A DNA stretch of 64,000 bases from Phoronis australis. Its lineage: Eukaryota > Phoronida > Phoronidae. Both the position numbers and the translations under genes were made by a program. Shown piece after piece: positions 1 to 10,277 of this stretch (position 1 is its first letter; each line of letters starts with the position of its first letter). The notes below the pieces were generated by a model, which had not been told where the DNA came from, searched no databases, and was given only the letters and a program-made list of their open reading frames with translations. The stretch is taken from positions 919,148-983,147 of the forward strand of contig NMRA01000079.1 of assembly GCA_002633005.1 (NCBI GenBank), given 5' to 3'.

Positions 1-1224
1 TGTGCTAAGTTTCAAAAAAATCGGTGATTTTGGGTATAGACTCTACCTGTTGGTTTTTATATGGAGTCACTCTTAAATCGTCGAGTTTGCCCACTTCGAA
101 CTAGAAATAAGTTCTCAAAGCCACTACAATAACAGCCTCGCAGTGGGTGTTACATATGTATCATAGATATCTGTAGATGATGAAGTGGCCGTGAAATAAC
201 AGTGTTATCACACCGTGAAAGGCATCAACTACTTTTCCCTAATCGCTATCATCTCTAGAGAATATAACCTTGACAATGTCGTAAGGAATACGGTATTGTG
301 CTGGCTAAGTTGACAATTGAGGTAGTTAGATTAACTCATCTTTATGCAGTAGCGCTCACGTCTTAATGTACATTTCTGTTGTGGTTTTAGCGTCTCCAAT
401 ACTTGAAAAACATTTTGTAAATGACACCTGAAGCAAATTTATAGCACAAAATTAATCATAAACGTATTTGTCTCATACCGACTGAAATTTTAATGTCAGC
501 AAAACTTGATCAAAATTAAGGTGAAAGCAGGGTTTAAAGTATGCAAACTCGCAACCTAAATGATACAGCGACCTCGTTTGGCCAACTAGTCATGAACGAG
601 TCGTTGCTATGGTAAAGATATTGCTACGCCAAATACGGAAAGCACAGTCTCCGGGACCTATATGTATCGTGTTGAGTTTACTAAATGTAACAAGTTTTGT
701 ACTAGGACAATTTTTTTAATTCATTTAAATTTTACCAAGTAATTATCTTCTTTAACACAACGTCATGTTCTAATCTTCTGCTCAACATTTAGATTCAGAT
801 ATTGAGTTTATAATGGATATGGAATGCCATCAGAGTAGGGCGAAAAAGATACATGTATTAATTGTCAGTATTGTGGTCTGTAGCTTAGGCGCTGGTGTTG
901 ATTCATTGTCGAAAACAACATGACTTCTGAATATCCGCGAAGCTAATGTTTTAGTTGACGTCCACTGTCAGTGTCCCCTAGACTTAAAGAAGTGGAGCAA
1001 AGGACCTGATTCATCGCTTTACAAAAACGTTGACTACACTTGATTGACTTCAGGTCAACTTTTGATTGGTCTGTAAACCTCATAACGTCATCGAAAGCAA
1101 ACCTTACAGCTGAACAATCCGGTGAAATCAACATGGTCAACCAAGTGCAGCCAACGAGTTATTACTAACACGTGGACTGGTTAGCAATTCTATGATTATT
1201 AAATTTGCTCTCATCATTCTTCAG
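1..1224. other. Non-coding flank upstream of the first recognisable SDR exon
   Basis: No frame in this stretch shows the Gly-rich TGxxxGxG nucleotide-binding loop that should precede the exon at 1225, so the 5' coding exon of the SDR gene is either left of the window or too short to recognise. The stretch ends in a normal splice acceptor (TTCTTCAG at 1217-1224). I see no other gene or repeat here. Confidence 0.6.
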
Positions 1225-1445
1225 TAACGACGGCGCTTATGTTGCCATATTCGACACCAATAAGACTTGGGGTACCCACCTGCAAGAAGAACTTTTGTCA
1301 CAGGGTAAGAAAGCAAAATTTTATACTGTTGACGTCACCGACGAGGGCCGGTGTGCTGAGAGCGTCCAAGCAGTTGCAGATGACAACGACGGCGCCGTGA
1401 ACTACTTGGTTAACAGCGCCGCCTACTTCGGAGGCCTGAACACTC
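1225..1445 (+). CDS. SDR exon (strand 2 to NSAA motif)
   Basis: Acceptor TTCAG precedes 1225 and donor GTAAGC follows 1445. The first base completes a codon begun in the missing upstream exon, and the exon ends in phase 1. It encodes NDGAYVAIFDTN (strand 2 with the cofactor-selecting Asp), FYTVDVTDEG (adenine contact) and YLVNSAAYFGG (variant of NNAG). The only ATG-type start in frame lies in intron sequence, so the exon is internal. Confidence 0.9.
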
Positions 1446-3777
1446 GTAAGCAACGTCAATTCCTTCTGCACACAATTTTACCCTTGAACAAATTGCTTCT
1501 GCGCACTCACGCAGTTACATGTACATATGCACAGTACATAGTACGCACTGAACATTAACACCCCGGCGTATTCACATCAGCTGTTCATTGACATACGCAC
1601 AGCGAAAACCTCTTGCTTCCCCTACTTACGGGTATATATGTGTTGAGGCTCCCCTCAAAGTGGGACATGTAGCACTAGTGCAAAACGTTCTAGGGCAAGC
1701 CTGTGTGTGGACGGGATTCTAGAAGAAACGGGGACACGAACTTTGGTTTCCAACTCAGGCCTAGGCTTCGTTACACTCTTCTTTAGCTTGATGTTAATTA
1801 CTAAATAAACATGCATCCCAGTTAACCATCAGCTTCTAGTACGTACACTCTAGTCTAATTATCCGATAGGGTGCACTTCTGATGTTAAACTGGTACTAAA
1901 TAAACCCTGTTTTAGCATTGAAACTGTTCTAACACTAAATATGAAAAGCGTTCCACAGACTTAGTTCCTAACGAGAAAACCAGATTGATCAAAGTAATTG
2001 TCTTGTTAAAATTAAATTAAAGGAGCATGCCACCCAAAAAACAACCTTATTTGTATCAATTTAGATCGAGTAGTTCTAATCCATAACGACACGAACGGTT
2101 GCGTTACCTGACACCTGACAGCAGACGGAGGTGTTGAGATTGTCCAATGACGTCATCGGTTTCACACGCAGTCTGTTCAGCAGTTCACAACTCGGATTAC
2201 TTGTGTCAGCTTATCGCTTGAAGTCATCATTTAACACCAATAAATCATCAAACTTCGGTGTAGGACCCTTAAAATTACACCGAGTTCTTATAAAAACATG
2301 TTGTTATAATTCGCTCTTACGGATTTATTGGTACATGTAATTGGACACACCATAGCCTACAAAGTTCGGCAGGCCAATAAGTTCCGTAGCAGGAGTTTGG
2401 GGCCTGTTCGGAGATAATTTCGAAGTATTTTCCGTGAGATACAGACAGGAGAACCTAGATCTGTGTTGTTTAGACTTGTGAATTTTTTAGTTCTAAACAC
2501 AAAACGCTTTTTATCCTGGCCAGTGGCTCGAAGCCCGATCAGGCCCTTCGCGGCAGGCGGGATCGACTTGTTATCCCGGCGGCCAGTGGCTCGGAAACTG
2601 ATCAGACATCACAAACATAAACCAGCCAAAGTTCAGTGGAAACTAAACTTCCAGTGAAGAAAATATTATACAAGTGAGCCAAAGTAATGTGCGCGTGACT
2701 ATGTTGGTGAATTAGCCACGAAACTGCAAATGTACTTACTCGTCGGGGCCGCGAATTCAGGTCGTGTTCCGCTTTGGCTACAGCACCGTCAGGGCAGAAG
2801 TTTTACATTGGCAATCATTATTTGACTAATGTAAATGTAAATAAAGATTCCCCTAACACCTGGCCGTGGGATGGAAATCGAGTTGTTTCACAACAGTTTC
2901 TGCCAGCAAACACTAAATTAGCAAGAGCTCACACGGCCTCGGTGTCCCGTCAATTAGTTTTATTGCACCTAAAGCTGCGGTAACGCAGTGATTTATTCAT
3001 TGCTGGCTTCTCAAATCATTTGCACTCACGAACACTCCAAAGGCATTACAAATTGCATCTAATGAGACAGACTTTGTTTCAGTTTTATATAAGTACTGGT
3101 TAGGGTGAGAATAATTCATGTTGAAAAAGAACGCTCAGTAATAAACGCCAACATGGCAACTCGCAATCCCGACTTAGCACGAGCTAGAGCTCATCAGTCC
3201 CGACTTCGCAGGTGGATCGTTAAGTTTTACAAGCTATCAATTCGAACAGGAATACAGTGATGAAGAAATACTAGAGAGGCGCCCTGAACAAGCTCAGACA
3301 AAGGAACGTATGGAGTTATTTGGTAAGCCGGCATTCGTCAGGCACTGTCGACGTCTGCAGGCCACAGCCACGGAGATGTTTCACGGCCTCATACTTGCTA
3401 TATACATCGTATATTTCATTCTCCACTACCACGAGCCAATTCCTAAGCTTTTCGGACTCTCGAGGAAGTAAAAAAAAACGATATACCCGCTTTCCTCGCA
3501 ACTGCTTAGTTCGAACAAGCGGGAACGATGCACCGCAACATAGCGGCCATCACTCTGCATACATGTGTATGAACCACTGACGTCGCTAGCGTCGTTTCTC
3601 ACCTTCCTCACTGGTTAACGCGACACCTCTTGGCAAGGTAAGGTCGACCGTATGCGAGGCGATGTGGATATAGACCGATTAAGACGGCAAAAAAGACTAA
3701 TTAAATAGGGTGGCATTCTCCTTTAACTACATGTACGCCACTATATGGTGGACACATCTAAATATTCTATTTTGCAG
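1446..3777. other. SDR intron with transposon fossil
   Basis: This 2.3 kb intron is bounded by GTAAGC and TTTTGCAG. Its right half carries the decayed THAP-type element annotated at 2400-3620. The remainder (1446-2399) shows no gene or recognisable repeat. Confidence 0.7.
2400..3620 (-). mobile_element. Decayed THAP-domain element, copy 1
   Basis: The stretch matches 28950-29940 in inverse orientation over most of its length, including the region around TTAGGGTGAGAATAA and a GC-rich segment near 2520-2600. On the minus strand, 3316-3560 shows frameshifted fragments resembling a THAP zinc finger: CIVPACSN, then AVARKAGI, then RESEKLRNWLVVVENE, as in the C-x-C and FP...W core of THAP proteins. 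Stops and frameshifts break it. THAP domains occur in P-element-type transposases and in host proteins; the two-copy, inverted, decayed state favours a mobile element. The family name is not certain. Confidence 0.45.
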
Positions 3778-3879
3778 CCTTTCTACAGACAAGCAGCGAC
3801 ACCTTGCGAAAATCTTTAGAAGTAAACGTAATTGGTGTATCTAATATGGTGAAAGCTTGTATGCCGTACATGACCAAAG
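3778..3879 (+). CDS. SDR exon (helix 4, catalytic Asn)
   Basis: A short exon between acceptor TTTTGCAG and donor GTAGTG, phase 1 at both ends, so it joins 1225-1445 and 6177-6364 without a shift. It encodes FLQTSSDTLRKS, then LEVNVIGVSNMV, which contains the SDR helix-4 Asn, then KACMPYMTK. It was found because 1225-1445 and 6177-6364 left a gap of about 35 residues in the fold; this exon fills that gap exactly. Confidence 0.87.
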
Positions 3880-3957
3880 GTAGTGTTAAGGAACCTGTCT
3901 AAAATGCTCATTGCACACTATTCACATATTTTACACACAGGTAAAGGAGCAATAACA

Positions 3958-4096
3958 TGGGCGGCGCACCATAGGGCCTGGGGGGCTATAGCCCCACCTT
4001 TTTTCAGCGCTACGCCGCCCATGATCTATGGGCGGTTCGCCAGAGGGGGGCCTGGGGCCATGCGCCCCTCTTTCTTCAGTGCTGCACCGCCCATGA
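3958..4096. repeat. GGGCTATAGCCCC-type palindromic repeat, copy 1
   Basis: Two facing modules begin and end with GGGCGGCGC/GCGCCGCCC-like ends and contain the palindrome GGGGCTATAGCCCC. Related pieces lie at 10217-10277, 15304-15325 and 21012-21155. The structure resembles a short non-autonomous element. Confidence 0.55.
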
Positions 4097-4659
4097 ATAA
4101 TCGTTCGATGAAACAACCTCCGTTATTGGGACGTTACGATAGCAAGCGTGAAACGAAGAGCTGAGACTGAACCCTTCGATATTGTTCCAGTGCACTGAAG
4201 GCAGAGTCGAATAATACTACTGTCAACTACCACTCGCCGACTTCATTGTTGTCTTACTGTGACGTAATGCGAGATAACGTGACAATGTACACGAAATGCA
4301 TTTAAAAGCTAGGTAATCGTATCTTAATTAGAGTTAATGAACTCCAACGGCGATAATGCAGTGGAATTGACGTCGATGAGCGTGCAAGTAGCAAAAGTAT
4401 CTACTGTACATGTACACATACAAACCCACGTTCGCACAAAAAGCGACTTTCTTATTTAGACGTCTTGCCACTAAGAATTTGTTCTCAACGTGTTCGTCCA
4501 GTTCTTAGATGAGACGTTGTTTCAGGATTTGCTAGAACAGCAGTTTGTTATTGCCTGAGACCATGCTCCGGAGATAAAATTACACTGTCTGAGAAAGCAA
4601 CATGTGGGACCTTGTTTCACTAACAATAACCAACTGCCAACTCTTTCAAAGTCACGTGC

Positions 4660-4990
4660 ACGGTTGCATGAACTAGGGACTCTCAACTAAGGTCCCTAAA
4701 TCTACTGCGCAATCGTAGATTTGTGAAAAGACTGATTCTCCTTTCGTGTGCTGTTTCATTGATTGTTCAATAATTTGCTTTGGTACAAATCTTGAGTGAA
4801 CTCTATGTAGAATTCTCAATATTATTGAACATAAATAGGGGTCTCTAATATTTAAGGACTAAGTTCCTAATGGTTTTCAGTGAATTAAGGGCTCAGTTTT
4901 TCTAGAAATGTCTTTAGTCAAAGACAAGCTCTGAATAAAGACATAGTTTACATGTAATGACAGAAAAATACTAGATTTATGAGCACAAGG
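4660..4990 (+). repeat. Diverged dispersed repeat, related to 9230-9560
   Basis: The two stretches share ordered blocks, including GAGTGAA, TTGAATTCTCAA-like, GGTCCCTAA/GGTCTCTAA, GGACTA-GGTCCT/GGACTAAGTTCCT and TAAGGG, over about 250 bases. A further related block near 5462-5520 resembles 9525-9580, so this copy may carry an insertion. Aligned by eye only. Confidence 0.4.
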
Positions 4991-6176
4991 ACCTCACCCT
5001 CTGCAAGCATTTCTAACGCATTGGGCAAGTTTATCGACAACCGTGGGCAAGGCCGCCAACTTCGAACCACATAATTCTTCTTGTGTTAAAGGTTACTTGG
5101 GATCCTACGATGTAAAAACATGTCCACATTTGACTTTGAAACATTACATCTCAGAAATTTAAGTAAATTCTAATGAAACATTCAGATAGAATGATTTATG
5201 CATGATTCTCGAAACTTAAGGAATCTTTTTAAATGATCTGGTTTTTGCAAGAAGGGTTGTATCAAAAGTAGGAATTCGATGGTTTTGCCGAACAATTGGA
5301 TAGAATCGATCCAAGGTGGTAAATTAGAAAACAAAAACATAGTTTTTGAGATTGAACATTCGTATCTAATTATCAAATGAAATTTAGTCATTTTATTGAG
5401 GGCGTATTGCAATTACTCTGTGAGCAACAGTCCTAGTTACATGTATGACTACACTTTTTAACAATAATTTACATCAGAGAGTGTAGCACGTGACACAATA
5501 GCAGATTGCTAAAAAGTTAAAACTCAAAGTTTATAAGCTGTTTCAGAAATATATACTTCTCCTGAATTAAGTTTAAAACCTTTGCAGATATTTCGCTGAA
5601 TGCACAGATTTTCCGATAAGCTCATCCAAAACCTTTAGAGTATATTCTTGTCTTGCATGTACGGGTACCCAACCGCATACATGTAACAGTAAGAGGCAGT
5701 ACCAGGTTTGGGCGAAATCACCAAATGTTGACAAGTACAGTGTAGCTTGGTCTACAATTGTTTTTTCCGCCTAAAGATACTATTGCGACTATATACCTGG
5801 TGAGCATACATCGTCAAATTTTAATACATTTTCGGTAAAACAAAAATGCAAGATGTGATATTTGTCAGTGTACACGCAATACCCGTGACATTATATCAAA
5901 CGTGCGGGTTAACATTTCATTTCAAAATACCTACAATGGTTTCTGCAAGAGTTTATGTATCATATGCCTCATTTTACAATACTATATATACGGTTATTTG
6001 TATTAAAGGCTTCTGGCCCAAAGTACAATAAACAAAAAAATAATCCGGCAAATTTGCACACGCAGTCAACCCATTTTATAATACGCAACCAATGTTTCTA
6101 TGTTGACTTCTTTTGTAGAAAAACTTCAAACTGCTTGCTTAGCCACGCATTTCTAATCGGCTTCTTTGATTTCCAG

Positions 6177-6364
6177 AAAAACTGGACGCCTGTGTTGTAA
6201 ACGTCAATAGCATTCGCGCCCATGCTGCAGGGCCCAACACGTCATCGTACAGTACCTCGAAGGCAGCCCTGGGCATGCTCACAAAATGCATGGCGCTTGA
6301 CTTGTCCTCAGAAGGAATACGAGTAAACGCAGTCAGCCCTGGGTATGTGTGGACACCCCACATG
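6177..6364 (+). CDS. SDR exon (catalytic Ser-Tyr-Lys)
   Basis: Acceptor TTTCCAG; donor GTGAGC right after ATG at 6362-6364; starts phase 1 and ends phase 0. It encodes CVVNVNSIRAHAAG (catalytic Ser), SSYSTSKAALGML (catalytic Tyr and Lys, four apart), LSSEGIRVNAVSPGYVWTPHM (PG motif and nicotinamide-side loop). An earlier GTATGT at 6344 could serve as donor, but the downstream frame and SDR alignment favour the exit at 6364. Confidence 0.93.
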
Positions 6365-6612
6365 GTGAGCCGCTTTACGGACCATTAGAAAATTTTCATT
6401 GATTTTTTTAATTATATTCACCACTAATTTTAATGCGTTGCTGTTTTTGAAATGTTTGTAACTACAACCAGGAAGAGATAACCCTTCCTGCTACAACTAA
6501 ATTATCATCAATGTAAAATATCTTGCGGTTGCAGTTACGCGTGAGTATACGTCTTGCGATATCCTAGTCGCTTTATGCTCTTCAACAGGGCTACAGTACA
6601 AGCCAACAGTAG
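6346..6612 (+). repeat. Direct duplication, left copy (267 bp)
   Basis: This segment is repeated at 6614-6880 with only a few substitutions, and the two copies are separated by a single N at 6613. The left copy includes the last 19 bases of the third SDR exon plus its donor. The layout is typical of two contig ends or haplotypes that overlap but were not merged. Confidence 0.9.
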
Positions 6613-6613
6613 N
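6613..6613. other. Assembly gap (single N)
   Basis: One unresolved base sits between two nearly identical 267 bp copies, so the gap size is nominal and the true distance may be negative. Confidence 0.9.
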
Positions 6614-6880
6614 TGTGTGGACACCCCACATGGTGAGCCGCTTTACGGACCAACAGACAATTTTCATTGATTTTTTTAATTATATTCACCACTAATTTTA
6701 ATGCGTTGCTGTTTTTGAAATGTTTGTAACTACAACCAGGAAGAGATAACCCTTCCTGCTACAACTAAATTATCATCAATGTAAAATATCTTGCGGTTGC
6801 AGTTACGCGTGAGTATACGTCTTGCGATATCCTAGTCGCTTTATGCTCTTCAACAGGGCTACAGTACAAGCCAACAGTAG
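6614..6880 (+). repeat. Direct duplication, right copy (267 bp)
   Basis: Nearly identical to 6346-6612, offset 268 bases, including a second copy of the exon end and donor (TGTGTGGACACCCCACATGG). Differences such as CATTAGAAA versus CAACAGACA look allelic. There is no second acceptor or catalytic exon, so this is not an extra exon. Confidence 0.9.
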
Positions 6881-6881
6881 G

Positions 6882-7098
6882 CAGACGAAATGACCCGGAA
6901 TTTCCCGTCATGACGACTAGACAGAAGTCAAACTCATCGTCGGAGTAGCGTTCTCTTATGACTGTGATTTAAGGGGAGTTAACTGGAAATGTTAATAAAC
7001 CATTCTTTTCTTAAAATTTGGCCGACTTGATATAATTACATGTATTACCAATAATTTTACTGTAAAACAGTATTAGCCGTCATGACGGGAAAACAGTA
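6882..7098 (-). mobile_element. MITE-like element, copy 1
   Basis: A ~217 bp unit bounded by CAGACGAAATGACCCGGAA and the CGTCATGACGGGAAAACAG end. It matches 37164-37383 in inverse orientation, with both ends and spacing preserved and the middle diverged. Each end carries a copy of CCGTCATGACGG. No coding capacity; a short non-autonomous DNA element is the simplest reading. Confidence 0.6.
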
Positions 7099-8090
7099 TG
7101 CTGTGTGATTAATTTAATGCACTGTGCCTGGAGCAGAAGCAAGGTACTGTTGATATCACATGGCGTGTCGATGGGTTTCAAAACGTATTTATTTTCTGCC
7201 AGTGCTATTGGCCAGAAGCTGGAAAACATGTTCAAGTAACTAAATCCATCAAAAGAGGTCGGAAATCGCCATTTACTATACAGTTATTGTCATGATTATT
7301 TTTGCTTTCGAGAGTATTGCATAGTACGATTAAAATTGAGATCTTATTTCGAACAAAAACACACGCTGTCATCATTTATTTAGATTTTAATTTATTTGCG
7401 GTAGTTAAATAGGGCTAGTTGTGAAAGCCTAATTCGCAAATGTTGAGTTAAACGCTTATAAAGCTCGTGGCATTGGCTACCTCTTGATACGTTTGAAAAA
7501 GCAAAACAACATGTAGCAAAAAACTGACAACTGAAAATCGATTCCTAGTGCTCTTCGAGTGGTCTTCTTTCAACCACGGCAATTTGCTGCATTTGCTTCG
7601 ACTACTGGTTAACTCTACATGTTCTGAACAAAATCGCGGTCCGTGGTAACACGACGTATAGCATTAACAGCAAAACAAAAAGTCTCAAATCCAATTGCTT
7701 GGTATTAATCCCCATCAGAGCCAGCGGAGTAACACCCGCACCTTCAACTCTGAGGTCAGCCGCGAAATACTAGGAATTTCTGATAATACATGTACTCCCG
7801 TTTGTGTAATATTGGTGGACCTGTTTTCGGAAATTCCGCAGACATTGGAATATCTGTGTGTGGCTGTGCTGGGAAAGACGATACCGACGTCTAAATCATT
7901 ACTCGTGAGTCAAGACAAAAGTCATACATGGCTGTATTTTTGACTCGATATTCGTACCTGTACGTCATTAGTTCTTCCTAAGATCATATGACTTGAATTC
8001 AGTTAGATCGAGGTTGGCAATATATATGCATGTGTCACAGGGACAATGCTAACAGCAGCATTCAGGTTAACGGCCATGCTCACGTAAGCG

Positions 8091-8200
8091 CCCACCCCAA
8101 TCCATTTTTGTTAAGCGCCAACTGCTCGGCTAAGCGTCCTTCCTTTGCTTACTACAGTTTTCGATTAAACGATAAGTGTTAGAATAAGCGGTCATTGTGC
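8091..8200 (-). repeat. AAGCGCCC-type interspersed repeat
   Basis: Four loosely spaced units (TAAGCGCCCACC, TAAGCGCCAAC, TAAGCGTCC, TAAGCGGTC) lie about 25-50 bases apart. A related piece in the other orientation (GGGCGCTTAC, GGGCGCTTATTAGGGCG) is at 50818-50895 and again in its duplicate at 53338-53415. Confidence 0.4.
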
Positions 8201-8797
8201 TTTGCTTCCTAATCCGGAAACGGGGTCAAACTTGAGTCGCTTTCGCACTGTCAAATTACTATGGGGAAGATTCCTTGTTGATTAGTGTATTTGTGATCGG
8301 ACTTGTGTGCTTTGTATTATCCGTATCGTTGAAAGTAACTCTAACACAGGTTGTAGCCAACCACGTACTCCAATTCTACGCTCCAATGAATTATTATTGA
8401 TCAAGAGAAGCCTTCCTTTCTCGAACTTTTATGAGTTAGATACTCAAAGAAACCATGATTGTCAGTTGGGTAGATTTCCTATGACAACCTGCTCTTCGGG
8501 CACTTGACTTGCGAAAAATCCATTAACTCCACTTTCTGACTAGATTTTTCGCAGGTAGTAGGCTACGTAGCCAAGAGGGTTATCGTGCGCAGGTTAAGCA
8601 TTTGATTTCTTGTGAACACTCCGTTATTTTCCGATTTAAGGACCTGCTTTTTATTGCTAGGCCCCCATTTTCCCGGCTCGACAATTTTAGCGCCTACTGA
8701 GAATGTTTAATCGAATGTTTACCTAATGCAATACTGAAATGATACACCAAATAAGACCGGAGTAAGGTTTTAGCATTACTTTATCTTCATCTTTCAG

Positions 8798-9013
8798 CTA
8801 GTGAACACTAGCGACCCACGCGGCGGAGAATTTGAGAAGAACGTAGTCGGACAACTTCACATGACTCCCAATGGATTCATCGAGGCCGCTGGTGTGGCGT
8901 CGCTCATTGCGTTTCTGTGCAGTAAAGATGCGATGTACATAGATGGCGTTGACATTCCAGTTGACTGTGGGTTTACGGCAATGGGACCAGAGGGTCACGG
9001 CACAGGGCATTAG
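8798..9013 (+). CDS. SDR terminal exon
   Basis: Acceptor CTTTCAG; phase 0 entry; 71 codons plus TAG at 9011-9013. It encodes the variable substrate-lid segment, then GFIEAAGVASLIAFLCSKDA and YIDGVDIPVDCGFTA, the usual SDR C-terminal pattern of an A-x-x-xxFLxS helix followed by G-x-x-xxVDGG; here the final motif is DCGF rather than DGG. The tail GPEGHGTGH is glycine- and histidine-rich. Confidence 0.93.
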   Translation, partial: LVNTSDPRGGEFEKNVVGQLHMTPNGFIEAAGVASLIAFLCSKDAMYIDGVDIPVDCGFTAMGPEGHGTGH

Positions 9014-9229
9014 TTGACTGTTAGACTGTAGCCGCAGGCAGTTTAGGTTCTATGCACAAGTTCACATGCCAGGAAAACGTGAAAATGGGGCCACTTATGC
9101 AGGAACAAATGACCACAAAAATGATAATTATTCACTTGAAGTTAGATGACTGAGTCGGATTGCAAGCTTTTGAGTGCTGATCTGAGAAATCGCGAGTGCA
9201 AGTTTGCATGAGACAGTGCCCCAAAAAAA

Positions 9230-9560
9230 AGAAATAAGCTCAATTCATTGAATATACTGCTGAATTGCTTGTGAACTTGCAAAAATAAGGTTCTTCCTTT
9301 CTAATGCTGTTTTAGCTTAATCACTAAATCAATTTTTGACTTTAATACAAAACGAGAGTGAATTTTAGATTGAATTCTCAATCAAGTGGAACTCGTTTTA
9401 TGCAAGGTCCCTAATGCATGGACTAGGTCCTTTATATTTCTTTTGAGCTAAGGGATCGATGTTTAGATACATTGTTTGGAAATACCGGCCCAACGGGACC
9501 TCATAATGGAGATAAAATGTCAAGACAATATTACATCAGGGAGTGGTGAACGACACAATT
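9230..9560 (+). repeat. Diverged dispersed repeat, related to 4660-4990
   Basis: Second copy of the repeat described at 4660-4990, lying just past the SDR stop codon. It may include the 3' UTR of the SDR gene. No clean AATAAA polyadenylation signal was seen in the first 500 bases after the stop. Confidence 0.4.
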
Positions 9561-10216
9561 ACACAAAAGATTACGGAAGTTTACTTGAGTCCCAAATAGC
9601 AACCAGGCACCGGTTCCTCCACATAGGCGATCATCCACATTGCAACAGAAAACAGAGAGAGGTTTTTATATGTTGGCGAGACCGTTGCTCACGCTCTTGG
9701 GTAACACTGAGGAATCGACGTCATCATGTCGACGAGTCACGTCACTGACCAAGGCCAAGGTCAGAACAAGTCTGGCTAGCCTCCCTCCGCGTCCGCGAAC
9801 ATCTGAAATCGCTTCGGAGTTAAAAATCGGCATTTACTGAAGTTTCGGTAATTGGGAAAGTTTAACTCCGGCAGTTAATCTGCAAGCGAAACTTTGCTTT
9901 CAATAGTAGAATTTAAAAAAAGCTTCGGTACTCACCGAGACTTCGGTGAAGTGGGAACAGTCAAAGCGAAGCTTCGTCGAAGTTATAGGGTGGAGAACTT
10001 AAAAACCAGGCGGGCAGTTTTCAGTTAGCCTCGAACCCATTACTCAATATTCGCTTGAGGATAGGAATGTACTGTGTCTTCTCAAGTCATACGATAACTT
10101 CGATATCTAATCGAACTTAGGTAAGTGATGTAAACAGAAATTACCCTAATGGGAAAGCCACTTAAAAAGGCGAGGTGAACTACCTAGGATAAAAGACGGT
10201 GCCCAAACATGTGTGT

Positions 10217-10277
10217 CTCACCATAGGGGGCTTGAGTGCTATAACCCAAACTTATTTCAGTGCTGCGCATCCCATGC
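10217..10277 (+). repeat. Palindromic repeat fragment
   Basis: CTCACCATAGGGGGCTTGAG ... GTGCTGCGCATCCCATG is a partial relative of the element at 3958-4096. The central GGCTATAGCC-type palindrome has decayed. Confidence 0.4.

Larger units (their letters stand above)
3880..6176. other. SDR intron
   Basis: This 2.3 kb intron has donor GTAGTG and acceptor TTTCCAG. It holds the palindromic repeat at 3958-4096 and a diverged copy of a dispersed repeat at 4660-4990. The stretch 4990-6176 is AT-rich with no gene seen. Confidence 0.7.
6365..8797. other. SDR intron
   Basis: This 2.4 kb intron (about 2.2 kb if the N-split duplication is an artefact) runs from GTGAGC to TCTTTCAG. It contains the 267 bp duplication, the MITE at 6882-7098 and an AAGCGCCC repeat at 8091-8200. 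Nothing else is recognisable. Confidence 0.7.
1225..9013 (+). other. Short-chain dehydrogenase/reductase gene, 5' partial (four exons)
   Basis: Four exons (1225-1445, 3778-3879, 6177-6364, 8798-9013) join in one frame with compatible phases (1, 1, 0) into about 242 residues, ending at TAG 9011-9013. The classical SDR landmarks appear in order: the acidic end of strand 2 (AIFDTN), the adenine-ring DVT motif, NSAA in place of NNAG, the helix-4 Asn in LEVNV, the catalytic Ser in NVNSI, the catalytic YSTSK (YxxxK), and the SPGYVWTP loop. The Asp at the end of strand 2 usually means NAD(H) rather than NADP(H). Classical SDRs run about 250-280 residues, so only some 25-30 N-terminal residues with TGxxxGxG and the start are missing. 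It is probably a soluble oxidoreductase acting on an alcohol or ketone; the substrate cannot be read from sequence. Confidence 0.9.

Noticed and set aside
6614-6880. A second copy of the SDR exon end as an alternative exon
   Set aside because: It lacks an acceptor and the catalytic part, and sits beside an N as an exact direct duplicate; assembly artefact is simpler.
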